This document shows positions 26,333 through 35,477 of a stretch of 64,000 nucleotides of DNA, piece after piece. The position numbers and the translations under genes are program-made. Origin of the DNA: Haloarchaeobius iranensis (GTDB taxonomy: Archaea > Halobacteriota > Halobacteria > Halobacteriales > Natrialbaceae). The DNA is taken from the NCBI RefSeq assembly GCF_900103505.1, contig NZ_FNIA01000011.1, positions 1 through 64,000 on the forward strand, given 5' to 3'. A model generated the notes under the pieces. That model was not told the origin of the DNA. It saw only the letters and a list, made by a program, of their open reading frames with translations, and made no database searches. The first letter of the stretch is position 1; each line of letters begins with the position of its first letter.

Positions 26333-26537
26333 GCGCCCGAGGCGGGATTTGAACCTCACTCGTTCCGCTTCGCTCCACTCGCTGCTTCAAATCCCTGCGG
26401 GGCGATTCGCTGGCGCAGACTCACTCGTCGCTGGCGCTCTTCGTTCGGTTGCGCCAGCAGAATACGCCCGAGGCGGGATTTGAACCCGCGTCACGACCGT
26501 GACAGGGTCGTATGATGGGCCACTACACCACCCGGGC
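26333..26537 (-). repeat. Direct repeat unit 1: tRNA-Asp plus trailer with tRNA 3' fragment
   Basis: Nearly identical to 27182-27387. Each unit holds a complete tRNA-Asp and a trailer of about 110 bases that ends in a second copy of the last 22 bases of the tRNA (here 26334-26355). The trailer contains an inverted repeat with arms GCTGGCGCA/TGCGCCAGC and another pairing GGGATTTGAA with TTCAAATCCC. The two units differ by only a handful of bases. Confidence 0.85.
26465..26537 (-). tRNA. tRNA-Asp (GTC), copy 1
   Basis: A 73-base cloverleaf on the minus strand. Acceptor GCCCGGG pairs with CTCGGGC, the anticodon stem CGACC/GGTCG encloses CTGTCAC (anticodon GTC), the T-loop is TTCAAAT and the discriminator is G. 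It is identical to the copy at 27315. Its own box (GATTAATAAGTCC on the minus strand, about 26567-26579) suggests it is expressed. Confidence 0.97.
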
Positions 26538-26605
26538 TTTCGAACGCGTCTCCTCGTTCCTGCTGGACTTATTAATCGGTGTCGATTCGGAACGACGCCC
26601 GACTC

Positions 26606-27025
26606 TCACTCGAACCGTTCCGTCAGGCGGTGCTCGCTGGCCCAGTTCACTCGGGAGCGCGGTGCCTCGGGGTGCGGGTCCTCAACCCGGAGTCGCATCT
26701 CGCCGGTCCCTGTCTCCGCCATCGGAACCCAGTAAGCTCCATCGGTCTCCGGTGCGTAGACCGCGAACGCGTCGACCTCCTCCGCCGTGTAGTCGGCGTC
26801 GACCCGTTCACCATCGGCGACAGTCGAGCTGTAGAGCTTGAACTGCACCGTCCCGTTCACCCAGCTTCCCGTCTTGCACTGTACGCGGAACAGGTACCCG
26901 TCGTCGTCGACCAGCAGGTCGTACCGGTCGCTATCCCCGAACGGGACGGAGACGGAACAGCCACAGTCGAGCAGTCTGGCGAGGAGAATCGCTTCGGTCT
27001 CGTCACCGCGTCGAGAGGGGTTCAC
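26606..27025 (-). CDS. PD-(D/E)XK endonuclease-like protein (I-Ssp6803I/PF11645-like)
   Basis: A 139-residue protein beginning MNPSRRGDETEAILLARLL. The pattern GDETEA, then RYDLLVDDDGYLFRVQCKT fits a PD-(D/E)XK nuclease core with D36 and the Q49-x-K51 variant typical of the PF11645 group, which includes the cyanobacterial tRNA-intron endonuclease I-Ssp6803I. The GTG at 27025 is chosen for homology and because TTCAAACC lies about 28 bases upstream. The gene sits between two identical tRNA-Asp genes. Family assignment is from memory of motifs; a role in homing is inference. Confidence 0.7.
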   Translation of the reverse strand: MNPSRRGDETEAILLARLLDCGCSVSVPFGDSDRYDLLVDDDGYLFRVQCKTGSWVNGTVQFKLYSSTVADGERVDADYTAEEVDAFAVYAPETDGAYWVPMAETGTGEMRLRVEDPHPEAPRSRVNWASEHRLTERFE

Positions 27026-27109
27026 GTCGACGTTGAGACGGCTTCTGGTTTGAACTGTTGGACGATGGTCGACGACGGGGGGGTCGCTCGTGAACGAATA
27101 TTCGCAGAA

Positions 27110-27158
27110 GCGCCCGAGGTGATTCGCTGGCACAGACCTACTCGTCGCTAGCGCTCCA
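27110..27158 (-). repeat. Truncated third copy of the tRNA-Asp trailer repeat
   Basis: CGCCCGAGG (the tRNA-Asp 3' end, 27111-27119) is joined directly to GATTCGCTGGCACAGAC and the sequence that follows it in the full units. The central inverted repeat is missing. It looks like a deletion product of one repeat unit and lies just upstream of the nuclease gene. Confidence 0.65.
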
Positions 27159-27181
27159 CACTCACGTTGTCTGCTGAGAAA

Positions 27182-27387
27182 GCGCCCGAGGCGGGATTTG
27201 AACCTCACTCGTTCCGCCGTCGCTCCACTCGCTGCTTCAAATCCCTGCGGGGCGATTCGCTGGCGCAGACTCACTCGTCGCTAGCGCTCCTCGTTCGGTT
27301 ACGCCAGCAGAATACGCCCGAGGCGGGATTTGAACCCGCGTCACGACCGTGACAGGGTCGTATGATGGGCCACTACACCACCCGGGC
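27182..27387 (-). repeat. Direct repeat unit 2: tRNA-Asp plus trailer with tRNA 3' fragment
   Basis: Second full copy of the unit at 26333-26537, about 850 bases away. It carries the tRNA 3' fragment at 27183-27204, the two inverted repeats and an intact tRNA-Asp. Bases differ from unit 1 mainly in the hairpin loops. Confidence 0.85.
27315..27387 (-). tRNA. tRNA-Asp (GTC), copy 2
   Basis: Identical over all 73 bases to the copy at 26465-26537. It has its own promoter box (GCCTTAAGCG on the minus strand, near 27408-27420), different from that of copy 1, so both copies are probably transcribed independently. Confidence 0.97.
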
Positions 27388-27664
27388 TTCACCCCTACGT
27401 ACCCGGGTTGTACGCTTAAGGCTTTCCAATCGGAAGGCGTGTGCGTGTGTCCACCGCGGCACAAACGCTTTAGGGTCGTAGCGCAATCGTCAGGACGAAA
27501 CTGAAATCGTTCACGTCGTCCCGACCGCGGGTTCGTACCCGCCGCCGAGGCGGGCACCAGTAGCGAACGCTCCCGTACGTACTTGGCAAACGTTAAATGC
27601 CTCCCGCCGGTAGTGCCCTGTAGTATCTCGTGACAGCAGCTTCTCTCTCCGGTCAGACACAACC
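27388..27664. promoter_or_regulatory. Divergent region: tRNA-Asp promoter and rpoH promoter
   Basis: Next to the tRNA is its minus-strand box near 27408-27420. The rpoH box CGTTAAATGC lies at 27591-27600, giving a leader of about 43 bases. Within that leader GTG 27630 opens a 13-codon frame ([13 protein letters not shown]) ending at 27671, overlapping the rpoH ATG. The middle section holds a 5-base-pair stem with a 7-base loop that resembles a T-arm but forms no full cloverleaf. Confidence 0.5.
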
Positions 27665-27892
27665 ATGGTAGACGTAAGCCAACACGAACTCGTGCCCGAG
27701 CACGTCGTCCTCGACGAGGACGAACTGCAGGACGTGCTCGACGAGTATGACATCGACAGGACGGACCTTCCGAAGATCAAACGCACCGACCCGGCGCTGC
27801 CCGACGAGGCAGAGATGGGTAACGTGGTGAAGATCATCCGAGAATCACGAACGACAGACACAGCGGTCGTGTACAGACTCGTGGTGGACTGA
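27665..27892 (+). CDS. rpoH: RNA polymerase subunit H (Rpo5)
   Basis: A 75-residue archaeal Rpo5/RpoH, equivalent to the C-terminal domain of eukaryotic RPB5. It shows [19 protein letters not shown] and [12 protein letters not shown], with the RLV C-terminus. It is the first gene of the RNAP operon and lies 4 bases before rpoB''. It contacts the RpoA' jaw region at the downstream DNA channel. Confidence 0.96.
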   Translation: MVDVSQHELVPEHVVLDEDELQDVLDEYDIDRTDLPKIKRTDPALPDEAEMGNVVKIIRESRTTDTAVVYRLVVD

Positions 27893-27896
27893 CAGA

Positions 27897-29462
27897 ATGG
27901 AAAGAGCAAACCGACGCGCGATTTCGCGTGAGTACTTCTCGAAGGACAGACTCGCAGAACACCACTTCCGCTCGTTCAACGCGTTCCTGACCCGTGGGAT
28001 GCAACGCGTCGTGGACGAGAAGGAGACCATCGACACGGACATCGGCGACAAGGAGGGCGAGGAGCCGGTCCACGTCGAGCTGGGCGACGTCCGCGTCGTC
28101 ACCCCGCGCGTGCGGGAGGCAGACGGTTCCGAGGAACTGCTCTACCCGCAGGAGGCACGCCTCCGGAACATCACGTACTCCGCGCCCGTCTTCATGGAGA
28201 TGTCCATCGTGAAGGGCGAGGAGGGCGAGGAGCGGGTCGTCGACTCCACCGAGACCAAGATCGGCCGGATGCCCATCATGGTCGGCTCGGAGAAGTGCAA
28301 CATCGCTGGCTTCTCGGACGAGGAGCTCATCGAGATCGGCGAGGACCCCGCCGACCCCGGTGGCTACTTCATCGTCAACGGCTCCGAGCGCGTGCTGATG
28401 ACGAGCGAGGACCTCGCGCCGAACAAGATCCTCGCGGAGTACGACACGAAGTACGGCGACGAGATCCAGGTCGCGAAGACGTTCAGCCAGCGACGAGGGT
28501 ACCGCGCCCTCGTGCTGACCGAGCGTAACCGCGAAGGGCTGCTCGAAGTGTCCTTCCCGTCGGTCTCGGGGAGCATCAACTTCGTCACGCTCGTGCGCGC
28601 ACTCGGCCTGGAGTCGGACGAGGAGATCGTCCACCGGGTCAGCGACGACCCCGAGGTCGTCAAGTACATGCTGGAGAACCTGGAGGCCGCCGAGGTCCAG
28701 AGCCAGGAGGAAGCTATCGAGACGCTCGGCAAGCGCGTCGCCTCCGGCCAGGGGAAGAACTACCAGCTCAAGCGCGCGAACTACGTCATCGACCGGTACC
28801 TCCTGCCGCACCTCCACGAGGAGGGCGTCGAGGAGGAGGACGTCCGCATCAACAAGGCGTACTACCTCTGCCGGATGGCCGAGGCGTGCTTCGAACTCGC
28901 GCTCGGACGGCGCGAGTCCGACGACAAGGACCACTACGCCAACAAGCGTCTGAAGGTCTCTGGCGACCTGATGAAGGACCTGTTCCGGACGGCGCTGAAC
29001 AAGCTGGCACGCGACGTGAAGTACCAGCTCGAGCGCGCCAACATGCGCAACCGGCAGCTCTCGGTCAGCACGGTCGTCCGTTCGGACGTGCTCACCGAGC
29101 GCCTGGAGCACCCCATCGCGACGGGGAACTGGGTCGGTGGCCGCTCCGGCGTGAGCCAGCTGGTCGACCGGACGGACTTCATGGGCGTGCTCAGCCACCT
29201 GCGCCGGCTGCGATCGCCGCTCTCCCGCTCGCAGCCCCACTTCGAGGCGCGTGACCTGCACGCGACCCAGTGGGGCCGTATCTGCCCCTCCGAGACGCCC
29301 GAGGGGCCGAACTGTGGGCTGGTGAAGAACTTCGCCCAGGCGATGGAGCTGTCGCAGAACATCGAGGACGAACAGGGATTGAAACGAGAACTGGCGTCGA
29401 TGGGGGTCAAGGGTATCCCCGGGCTCGAAGGACAGGGCCAGGAAACACCCGCGGACGACTAA
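27897..29462 (+). CDS. rpoB2: RNA polymerase subunit B'' (Rpo2N)
   Basis: A 521-residue protein equal to the N-terminal half of bacterial beta/RPB2. It includes the lobe and protrusion domains and the fork region near the end (GRICPSETPEGPNCGLVKN). The split from B' is the normal state in haloarchaea and many methanogens. It is followed after 3 bases by rpoB1. It starts MERANRRAISREYFSKDRLAEH. Confidence 0.98.
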   Translation: MERANRRAISREYFSKDRLAEHHFRSFNAFLTRGMQRVVDEKETIDTDIGDKEGEEPVHVELGDVRVVTPRVREADGSEELLYPQEARLRNITYSAPVFMEMSIVKGEEGEERVVDSTETKIGRMPIMVGSEKCNIAGFSDEELIEIGEDPADPGGYFIVNGSERVLMTSEDLAPNKILAEYDTKYGDEIQVAKTFSQRRGYRALVLTERNREGLLEVSFPSVSGSINFVTLVRALGLESDEEIVHRVSDDPEVVKYMLENLEAAEVQSQEEAIETLGKRVASGQGKNYQLKRANYVIDRYLLPHLHEEGVEEEDVRINKAYYLCRMAEACFELALGRRESDDKDHYANKRLKVSGDLMKDLFRTALNKLARDVKYQLERANMRNRQLSVSTVVRSDVLTERLEHPIATGNWVGGRSGVSQLVDRTDFMGVLSHLRRLRSPLSRSQPHFEARDLHATQWGRICPSETPEGPNCGLVKNFAQAMELSQNIEDEQGLKRELASMGVKGIPGLEGQGQETPADD

Positions 29463-29465
29463 CAC

Positions 29466-31295
29466 ATGGCAAGTCAACAGCGCGAAGCGAAGGTATACGT
29501 CAACGGTAGTCTGGTCGGGACACACCCCGAGCCGCACGAGCTCGCGGAGCAGATCCGCGAGGCGCGTCGGCTGGGCGAGGTGAGCGAGATGGTGAACGTC
29601 TCGGTGAAGGACCGCACCCGCGAGGTCATCGTCAACGCCGACGCCGGCCGGGCACGCCGCCCGCTGCTGGTCGTCGAGAACGGCGAGCCCCGCATCTCCC
29701 AGGAGGAGATCGAGGCGGTCCGCGACGGCGAACTGGAGTTCGACGACCTCGTCGAGCACGGCCACGTCGAGTTCATCGACGCCGAGGAGGAGGAGGACAT
29801 CTACGTCGCCGTCGACCGGGAGGACCTCACCGAGGACCACACGCACCTCGAGGTCGACCCGCAGCTCATCTTCGGTATCGGTGCGGGCATGATTCCGTAC
29901 CCGGAGCACAACGCGTCGCCGCGTATTACGATGGGTGCAGGGATGATCAAGCAGTCGCTCGGGCTGCCGAGCGCGAACTACCGCATCCGGCCGGACACGC
30001 GCCAGCACCTGCTGCACTACCCGCAGCTCTCGATGGTCAAGACCCAGACCACGGAGCAGATCGGCTACGACGAGCGCCCCGCGGCGCAGAACTTCGTCGT
30101 CGCCGTCATGAGCTACGAGGGGTTCAACATCGAGGACGCACTCGTGCTCAACCAGGGGTCGGTCGACCGCGCACTCGCCCGCTCGCACTTCTTCCGGACG
30201 TACGAGGGCGAGGAGCGGCGCTACCCCGGCGGGCAGGAGGACCGCTTCGAGATTCCGAGCCAGGACGTGCGCGGTGCGCGGGGCGAGGACGCGTACACGC
30301 ACCTCGACGAGGACGGCCTGGTCAACCCGGAGACGCGCGTCGGCGAGAACGACGTGCTGCTCGGGAAGACCTCGCCGCCGCGGTTCCTGGAGGAGCCCGA
30401 CGACATGGGCGGCCTCTCCCCGCAGAAGCGACGTGAGACGAGCGTGACGATGCGCTCCGGCGAGTCCGGGGTCGTCGACACGGTCACACTGATGGAGGGC
30501 GAGGACGGCTCGAAGCTCTCGAAGGTCTCCGTCCGCGACGAGCGCATCCCGGAGATGGGCGACAAGTTCGCGTCACGGCACGGCCAGAAGGGTGTCGTCG
30601 GCCACATCGCACCCCAGGAGGACATGCCCTTCACGCAGGAGGGTGTCGTCCCGGACCTCATCGTCAACCCGCACGCGCTGCCGTCGCGGATGACGGTCGG
30701 CCACGTGCTGGAGATGCTGGGCGGCAAGATCGGTGCGCTGGAGGGTCGCCGTGTTGACGGGACGCCCTTCACGGGCGAGAACGAGGACGAGCTCCGCGGC
30801 GGACTCGAGGAGGCCGGCTTCAAGTCCTCGGGTAAGGAGACCCTCTACTCCGGCGTCACCGGGGAGAAGATCGACGCCGAGATCTTCGTCGGGGTCATCT
30901 TCTACCAGAAGCTGTACCACATGGTCTCGAACAAGCTGCACGCCCGTTCGCGCGGGCCGGTGCAGGTGCTCACGCGCCAGCCGACCGAGGGGCGTGCCCG
31001 CGAGGGTGGCCTCCGTGTCGGGGAGATGGAGCGCGACGTGCTCATCGGGCACGGTGCGGCGATGGCGCTCAAGGAGCGCCTGCTCGACGAGTCCGACCGC
31101 GAGTTCATCCACGTCTGCGGCCAGTGTGGGATGAGCGCGGTCGAGAACGTCGACCAGCGTCGGGTTTACTGCCCGAACTGTGGCGAGGAGACCGACATTC
31201 ACGAGATAGAGATGAGCTACGCCTTCAAGCTCCTGCTCGACGAGATGAAGGCACTCGGCATCGCGCCGCGACTCGAACTGGAGGACGCAGTCTAA
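29466..31295 (+). CDS. rpoB1: RNA polymerase subunit B' (Rpo2C)
   Basis: A 609-residue protein equal to the C-terminal half of beta/RPB2. It contains the hybrid-binding and wall domains ([15 protein letters not shown]), [20 protein letters not shown] of the clamp connector, and a C-terminal zinc site CGQCG...CPNCG at about residues 548-571. It joins B'' to complete the second-largest RNAP subunit. One base separates it from rpoA1. Confidence 0.98.
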   Translation: MASQQREAKVYVNGSLVGTHPEPHELAEQIREARRLGEVSEMVNVSVKDRTREVIVNADAGRARRPLLVVENGEPRISQEEIEAVRDGELEFDDLVEHGHVEFIDAEEEEDIYVAVDREDLTEDHTHLEVDPQLIFGIGAGMIPYPEHNASPRITMGAGMIKQSLGLPSANYRIRPDTRQHLLHYPQLSMVKTQTTEQIGYDERPAAQNFVVAVMSYEGFNIEDALVLNQGSVDRALARSHFFRTYEGEERRYPGGQEDRFEIPSQDVRGARGEDAYTHLDEDGLVNPETRVGENDVLLGKTSPPRFLEEPDDMGGLSPQKRRETSVTMRSGESGVVDTVTLMEGEDGSKLSKVSVRDERIPEMGDKFASRHGQKGVVGHIAPQEDMPFTQEGVVPDLIVNPHALPSRMTVGHVLEMLGGKIGALEGRRVDGTPFTGENEDELRGGLEEAGFKSSGKETLYSGVTGEKIDAEIFVGVIFYQKLYHMVSNKLHARSRGPVQVLTRQPTEGRAREGGLRVGEMERDVLIGHGAAMALKERLLDESDREFIHVCGQCGMSAVENVDQRRVYCPNCGEETDIHEIEMSYAFKLLLDEMKALGIAPRLELEDAV

Positions 31296-31296
31296 C

Positions 31297-34227
31297 ATGG
31301 CAAGCTCACAGACACCAAAGGAGATCGGCGAGATCGACTTCGGGCTGATGGACCCGGAGGAGTACCGCGACATGTCCGCCACGAAGATAATCACGGCGGA
31401 CACGTACGACGACGACGGCTTCCCCATCGACATGGGGCTGATGGACCCGCGCCTGGGCGTCATCGACCCCGGGCTGGAGTGCAAGACCTGCGGCCAGCAC
31501 TCGGGGTCGTGCAACGGGCACTTCGGCCACATCGAACTGGCCGCGCCCGTCATCCACGTCGGCTTCACGAAGCTCATCCGGCGACTGCTCCGTGGCACCT
31601 GCCGCGAGTGCGCCCGGCTCTGTCTCACCGAGGACGAGCGCGATGAGTTCCGCGGCCAGCTCGACCAGACGCGCAAGCTCGGTCGTGACCTCAACGACGT
31701 GACGAAGGCGGCCATCCGCCAGGCCCGGAAGAAGGACCGCTGTCCGTTCTGTGGCGAGGGCCAGTTCGACATCCAGCACGAGAAGCCGACGACGTACTAC
31801 GAGGTCCAGCAGGTGCTGACCTCGGAGTACTCCCAGCGCATCGCGGCCGCGATGCAGCCGGACGACGACGACGACGAGCCGATGGGACGCGAGGCGCTCG
31901 CCAACGAGACGGGCATCGAGCTCTCCCGGGTCAACCAGATCCTCTCGGGCGAGTTCCGCCCGCGCGAGTCCGACCGGAAGGCGCTGGAGAAGGCGCTCGA
32001 CATCGACCTCACGGAGGAGGACATGAACAAGCTGATGCCCTCGGACATCCGCGACTGGTTCGAGGACATCCCGGACGAGGACATCGAGGTGCTCGGCATC
32101 TCCGCCGACAAGTCCCGGCCGGAGTGGATGATACTGACCGTGCTGCCGGTCCCGCCGGTGACGGCGCGTCCCTCCATCACGCTGGACAACGGCCAGCGCT
32201 CCGAGGACGACCTGACCCACAAGCTGGTCGACATCATCCGCATCAACCAGCGGTTCATGGAGAACCGCGAGGCGGGCGCACCCCAGCTCATCATCGAGGA
32301 CCTCTGGGAGCTCCTGCAGTACCACGTCACGACGTTCATGGACAACGAGATATCGGGCACGCCGCCGGCGCGACACCGCTCCGGCCGCCCACTGAAGACA
32401 CTCTCCCAGCGCCTGAAGGGCAAGGAGGGTCGCTTCCGTGGCTCGCTGTCCGGCAAGCGCGTGAACTTCTCCGCACGGACCGTCATCAGCCCGGACCCGA
32501 CGCTCTCGCTGAACGAGGTCGGTGTGCCAGACCGGGTCGCGACGGAGATGACCCAGACGATGAACGTCACCGAGCGGAACCTGGAGGACGCCCGGCGCTA
32601 CGTCAGCAACGGGCCCGAGGGACACCCCGGCGCGAACTACGTTCGACGCCCGGACGGTCGCCGCCTGAAGGTGACCGAGAAGAACTGCGAGGAGCTCGCC
32701 GAGAAGGTCGAGGCCGGCTGGGAGGTCAACCGGCACCTCATCGACGGCGACATCGTCGTGTTCAACCGGCAGCCCTCGCTGCACCGGATGTCCATCATGG
32801 CCCACGAGGTCGTGGTGATGCCGTACAAGACGTTCCGCCTGAACACCGTCGTCTGCCCGCCGTACAACGCCGACTTCGACGGTGACGAGATGAACATGCA
32901 CGCCCTGCAGAACGAGGAGGCACGCGCCGAGGCGCGCGTCCTCATGCGCGTGCAGGAGCAGATCCTGAGCCCCCGCATGGGCGAGAACATCATCGGGGCC
33001 ATCCAGGACCACATCAGTGGGACGTACCTGCTGACCCACGACAATCCCCACTTCAACGAGACGCAGGCGCTCGACCTGCTCCGGGCGACCCGCATCGACG
33101 AGCTGCCCGAGGAGGCAGGCACCGAAGACGGCCGGCCGTACTGGACCGGTCGCCAGCTGTTCTCCGAGCTGCTGCCAGACGACCTGAACCTGGAGTTCCA
33201 GTCGAACACCGGGGACACGGTCGTCATCGAGGACGGCCAGCTCCTCGAGGGCACCATCGACGAGGACGGCGTCGGCGCGTTCGGCGGCGAGGTCGTCGAC
33301 ACGCTCGCGAAGGTGTACGGCGAGACGCGCGCCCGCATCTTCATCAACGAGGTCGCGACGCTCGCGATGCGTTCGATCATGCACTTCGGGTTCTCCATCG
33401 GCATCGACGACGAGACCATCCCGGGGGCGGCCCAGGACCGCATCGACGAGACGATCGGCGACGCCTACGACCGCGTGCAGGAGCTCATCGAGACGTACGA
33501 GGCGGGCGAGCTCGAGTCCCTGCCCGGTCGGACCGTCGACGAGACGCTTGAGATGAAGATCATGCAGACGCTCGGCAAGGCGCGTGACAACGCCGGCGAC
33601 ATCGCCGAAGAGCACTTCGAGGACGACAACCCGGCGGTCGTCATGGCCAACTCCGGTGCGCGTGGCTCGATGCTCAACCTGACTCAGATGGCCGGCTGTG
33701 TCGGCCAGCAGGCGGTCCGTGGCACCCGCATCAACCGCGGCTACGAGGACCGCACCCTGAGCCACTACAAGCCGGACGACCTCTCCGCGGAGGCACACGG
33801 CTTCGTCGAGCACTCCTACACGGGCGGCCTCACCCCGCGGGAGTTCTTCTTCCACGCGATGGGTGGCCGCGAGGGCCTGGTCGACACGGCAGTCCGTACC
33901 TCGAAGTCCGGCTACCTGCAGCGCCGGCTCATCAACGCGCTCTCCGAGCTGGAGACGCAGTACGACGGGACGGTGCGCGATACGAGCGACACCATCGTCC
34001 AGTTCGAGTTCGGGGAGGACGGCACGTCCCCGACGAAGGTCGCCTACGACGACGACCACGGCATCGACGTGGACCAGATCGCCGACCGCGTCCTCGAGGC
34101 GGAGTTCGAGAGCGACGACTCGAAGGCGGAGTTCCTGGGCGACAAGGCCCGGCCGACGAACCTCTCCGAGCACGGGGAGGCACGTCGGAACCCCGACATC
34201 CTCTCGGAGGTGGAGTCCGATGATTGA
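31297..34227 (+). CDS. rpoA1: RNA polymerase subunit A' (Rpo1N)
   Basis: A 976-residue largest-subunit N-terminal part. It has clamp zinc sites (CKTCGQHSGSCNGHFGH and CRECARLC...CPFCG), and the catalytic metal loop NADFDGDEMNMH is intact. Residues about 186-250 hold an acidic linker and a helix-turn-helix-like insertion (ANETGIELSRVNQILSGEF). The C-terminus ends just before the trigger-loop/bridge-helix continuation encoded by rpoA2. Its stop codon lies inside a hairpin stem. Confidence 0.98.
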   Translation: MASSQTPKEIGEIDFGLMDPEEYRDMSATKIITADTYDDDGFPIDMGLMDPRLGVIDPGLECKTCGQHSGSCNGHFGHIELAAPVIHVGFTKLIRRLLRGTCRECARLCLTEDERDEFRGQLDQTRKLGRDLNDVTKAAIRQARKKDRCPFCGEGQFDIQHEKPTTYYEVQQVLTSEYSQRIAAAMQPDDDDDEPMGREALANETGIELSRVNQILSGEFRPRESDRKALEKALDIDLTEEDMNKLMPSDIRDWFEDIPDEDIEVLGISADKSRPEWMILTVLPVPPVTARPSITLDNGQRSEDDLTHKLVDIIRINQRFMENREAGAPQLIIEDLWELLQYHVTTFMDNEISGTPPARHRSGRPLKTLSQRLKGKEGRFRGSLSGKRVNFSARTVISPDPTLSLNEVGVPDRVATEMTQTMNVTERNLEDARRYVSNGPEGHPGANYVRRPDGRRLKVTEKNCEELAEKVEAGWEVNRHLIDGDIVVFNRQPSLHRMSIMAHEVVVMPYKTFRLNTVVCPPYNADFDGDEMNMHALQNEEARAEARVLMRVQEQILSPRMGENIIGAIQDHISGTYLLTHDNPHFNETQALDLLRATRIDELPEEAGTEDGRPYWTGRQLFSELLPDDLNLEFQSNTGDTVVIEDGQLLEGTIDEDGVGAFGGEVVDTLAKVYGETRARIFINEVATLAMRSIMHFGFSIGIDDETIPGAAQDRIDETIGDAYDRVQELIETYEAGELESLPGRTVDETLEMKIMQTLGKARDNAGDIAEEHFEDDNPAVVMANSGARGSMLNLTQMAGCVGQQAVRGTRINRGYEDRTLSHYKPDDLSAEAHGFVEHSYTGGLTPREFFFHAMGGREGLVDTAVRTSKSGYLQRRLINALSELETQYDGTVRDTSDTIVQFEFGEDGTSPTKVAYDDDHGIDVDQIADRVLEAEFESDDSKAEFLGDKARPTNLSEHGEARRNPDILSEVESDD

Positions 34228-34265
34228 ACTCCGTTCAATCAGGCTCACAGCCGAGCTTCGCTCGG
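34222..34265 (+). promoter_or_regulatory. Tandem perfect hairpins between rpoA' and rpoA''
   Basis: Hairpin 1: GATTGAAC (34222-34229) and GTTCAATC (34233-34240) with a 3-base loop, containing the rpoA' stop codon. Hairpin 2: CCGAGC (34251-34256) and GCTCGG (34260-34265) with loop TTC. A strong Shine-Dalgarno GGAGGTG (34264-34270) overlaps the end of hairpin 2 by two bases and lies 4 bases before the rpoA'' ATG. The pair may act on mRNA processing or on translation of rpoA''. Confidence 0.7.
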
Positions 34266-34274
34266 AGGTGAAGG

Positions 34275-35477
34275 ATGACTGAGTTCGACGTCTCGGCCGA
34301 CGTCGAGGCGGTCGTCGAGGACACCGAGCTGCCCGAGGAGCTGAAGGCGGAGGTGTACCGGAGCGTCGAGGAGCGCGACGCGTCCGTCGAGCAGGCCGAC
34401 GAGATCGCTCGCGCCGTCGAGCACCGCTACCTCGACACGCGGGTCGACGCGCTCGACCCCGTCGGCACCGTCAGCGCCCAGTCCATCGGGGAGCCGGGCA
34501 CGCAGCTGACGATGAACACGTTCCACTACGCGGGCGTCGCGGAGATCGACGTCACCCAGGGCCTGCCCCGGCTCATCGAGCTGGTGGACGCACGGAAGAC
34601 GCCGGACACGCCGACGATGACCGTCCACCTCGACGACGAGTACGCGGCGGACCGCGAGAAGGCACACGAGGTCGTCTGGAAGATCGAGGCGACGAAGATC
34701 CTCGCGCTCGGTGACATCTCGACGAACGTCGCCGACATGCGCGTCCACATCGACCTCAACCCGGACACGCTCCAGGAGCGCTGGCCGACCGTCGACAGCG
34801 TCGACGAGATCGCCGGCGAGGTCGCGGGTATCATCGAGGACTCCCTCGGTGTGAAGACGGTCCAGCAGGGCACGAACGTCGAGTTCGGCCCCGAGGAGCC
34901 GTCGTACCGCGACCTGCTCCAGCTGGTCGAGGAGCTCCGCGACGTGACGTTCAAGGGCATCGAGGAGGTCTCCCGCGTCGTCATCCGGAAGGAGGAGACC
35001 GAGGACGGCGAGGAGTTCGTCCTCTACACCGAGGGCTCCGCGTTCGGCGACGTGCTCTCCATCGAGGGCGTCGACGCCTCGCGGACCACCTGCAACAACA
35101 TCCACGAGATCCACTCCGAGCTCGGCATCGAGGCGGCCCGCGAGATCATCATCGAGGAGACGAAGACCACCCTCGAAGAGCAGGGGCTGGACGACGTGAA
35201 CGTCCGCCACCTGATGCTCGTCGCGGACATCATGACCAACCGTGGCGAGATCGAATCCATCGGCAGGCACGGCATCTCCGGCTCGAAGGAGTCCGTCCTC
35301 GCGCGTGCGGCGTTCGAGGTCACGGTCAACCACCTGCTCGACGCCGCCATCCACGGCGAGGTGGACGACCTCAACGGCGTCACCGAGAACGTCATCGTCG
35401 GCAAGCCCATCAAGCTCGGTACCGGCGACGTGAACCTCAAGATGGGGTCGACGAGCCGGTCCTCGCAAGCCGACTGA
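34275..35477 (+). CDS. rpoA2: RNA polymerase subunit A'' (Rpo1C)
   Basis: A 400-residue protein equal to the C-terminal part of the largest subunit. It begins with the bridge/trigger region ([27 protein letters not shown]) and contains the jaw and cleft domains. The ATG is preceded by the Shine-Dalgarno GGAGGTG, unusual in this largely leaderless gene set and consistent with an internal cistron. It shares one base with the nusA start (TGATGG). Confidence 0.98.
   Translation: MTEFDVSADVEAVVEDTELPEELKAEVYRSVEERDASVEQADEIARAVEHRYLDTRVDALDPVGTVSAQSIGEPGTQLTMNTFHYAGVAEIDVTQGLPRLIELVDARKTPDTPTMTVHLDDEYAADREKAHEVVWKIEATKILALGDISTNVADMRVHIDLNPDTLQERWPTVDSVDEIAGEVAGIIEDSLGVKTVQQGTNVEFGPEEPSYRDLLQLVEELRDVTFKGIEEVSRVVIRKEETEDGEEFVLYTEGSAFGDVLSIEGVDASRTTCNNIHEIHSELGIEAAREIIIEETKTTLEEQGLDDVNVRHLMLVADIMTNRGEIESIGRHGISGSKESVLARAAFEVTVNHLLDAAIHGEVDDLNGVTENVIVGKPIKLGTGDVNLKMGSTSRSSQAD

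Noticed and set aside
26334-26355. Possible extra tRNA gene next to tRNA-Asp
   Set aside because: Only the last 22 bases of the tRNA are present; no D-arm or anticodon arm can be formed. The same is true at 27183-27204.
27480-27560. Possible degenerate tRNA upstream of rpoH
   Set aside because: One T-arm-like stem with loop TTCGTAC is visible, but position 58 is not A and the other arms do not pair.
27630-27671. Mini-ORF before rpoH as a fourth leaderless leader
   Set aside because: It overlaps the rpoH start, but its GTG is 35 bases from the box centre, too far for a strictly leaderless start, so the evidence is weaker than for kdgK and cetZ.
27897-31295. rpoB'' and rpoB' as a broken single rpoB gene
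   Set aside because: The split is the normal state in haloarchaea; both parts have complete ends and proper starts.
31306-34248. Very long minus-strand frame opposite rpoA'
   Set aside because: Antisense shadow of the RNA polymerase gene; no motif, and it would need the whole operon to be coding on both strands.
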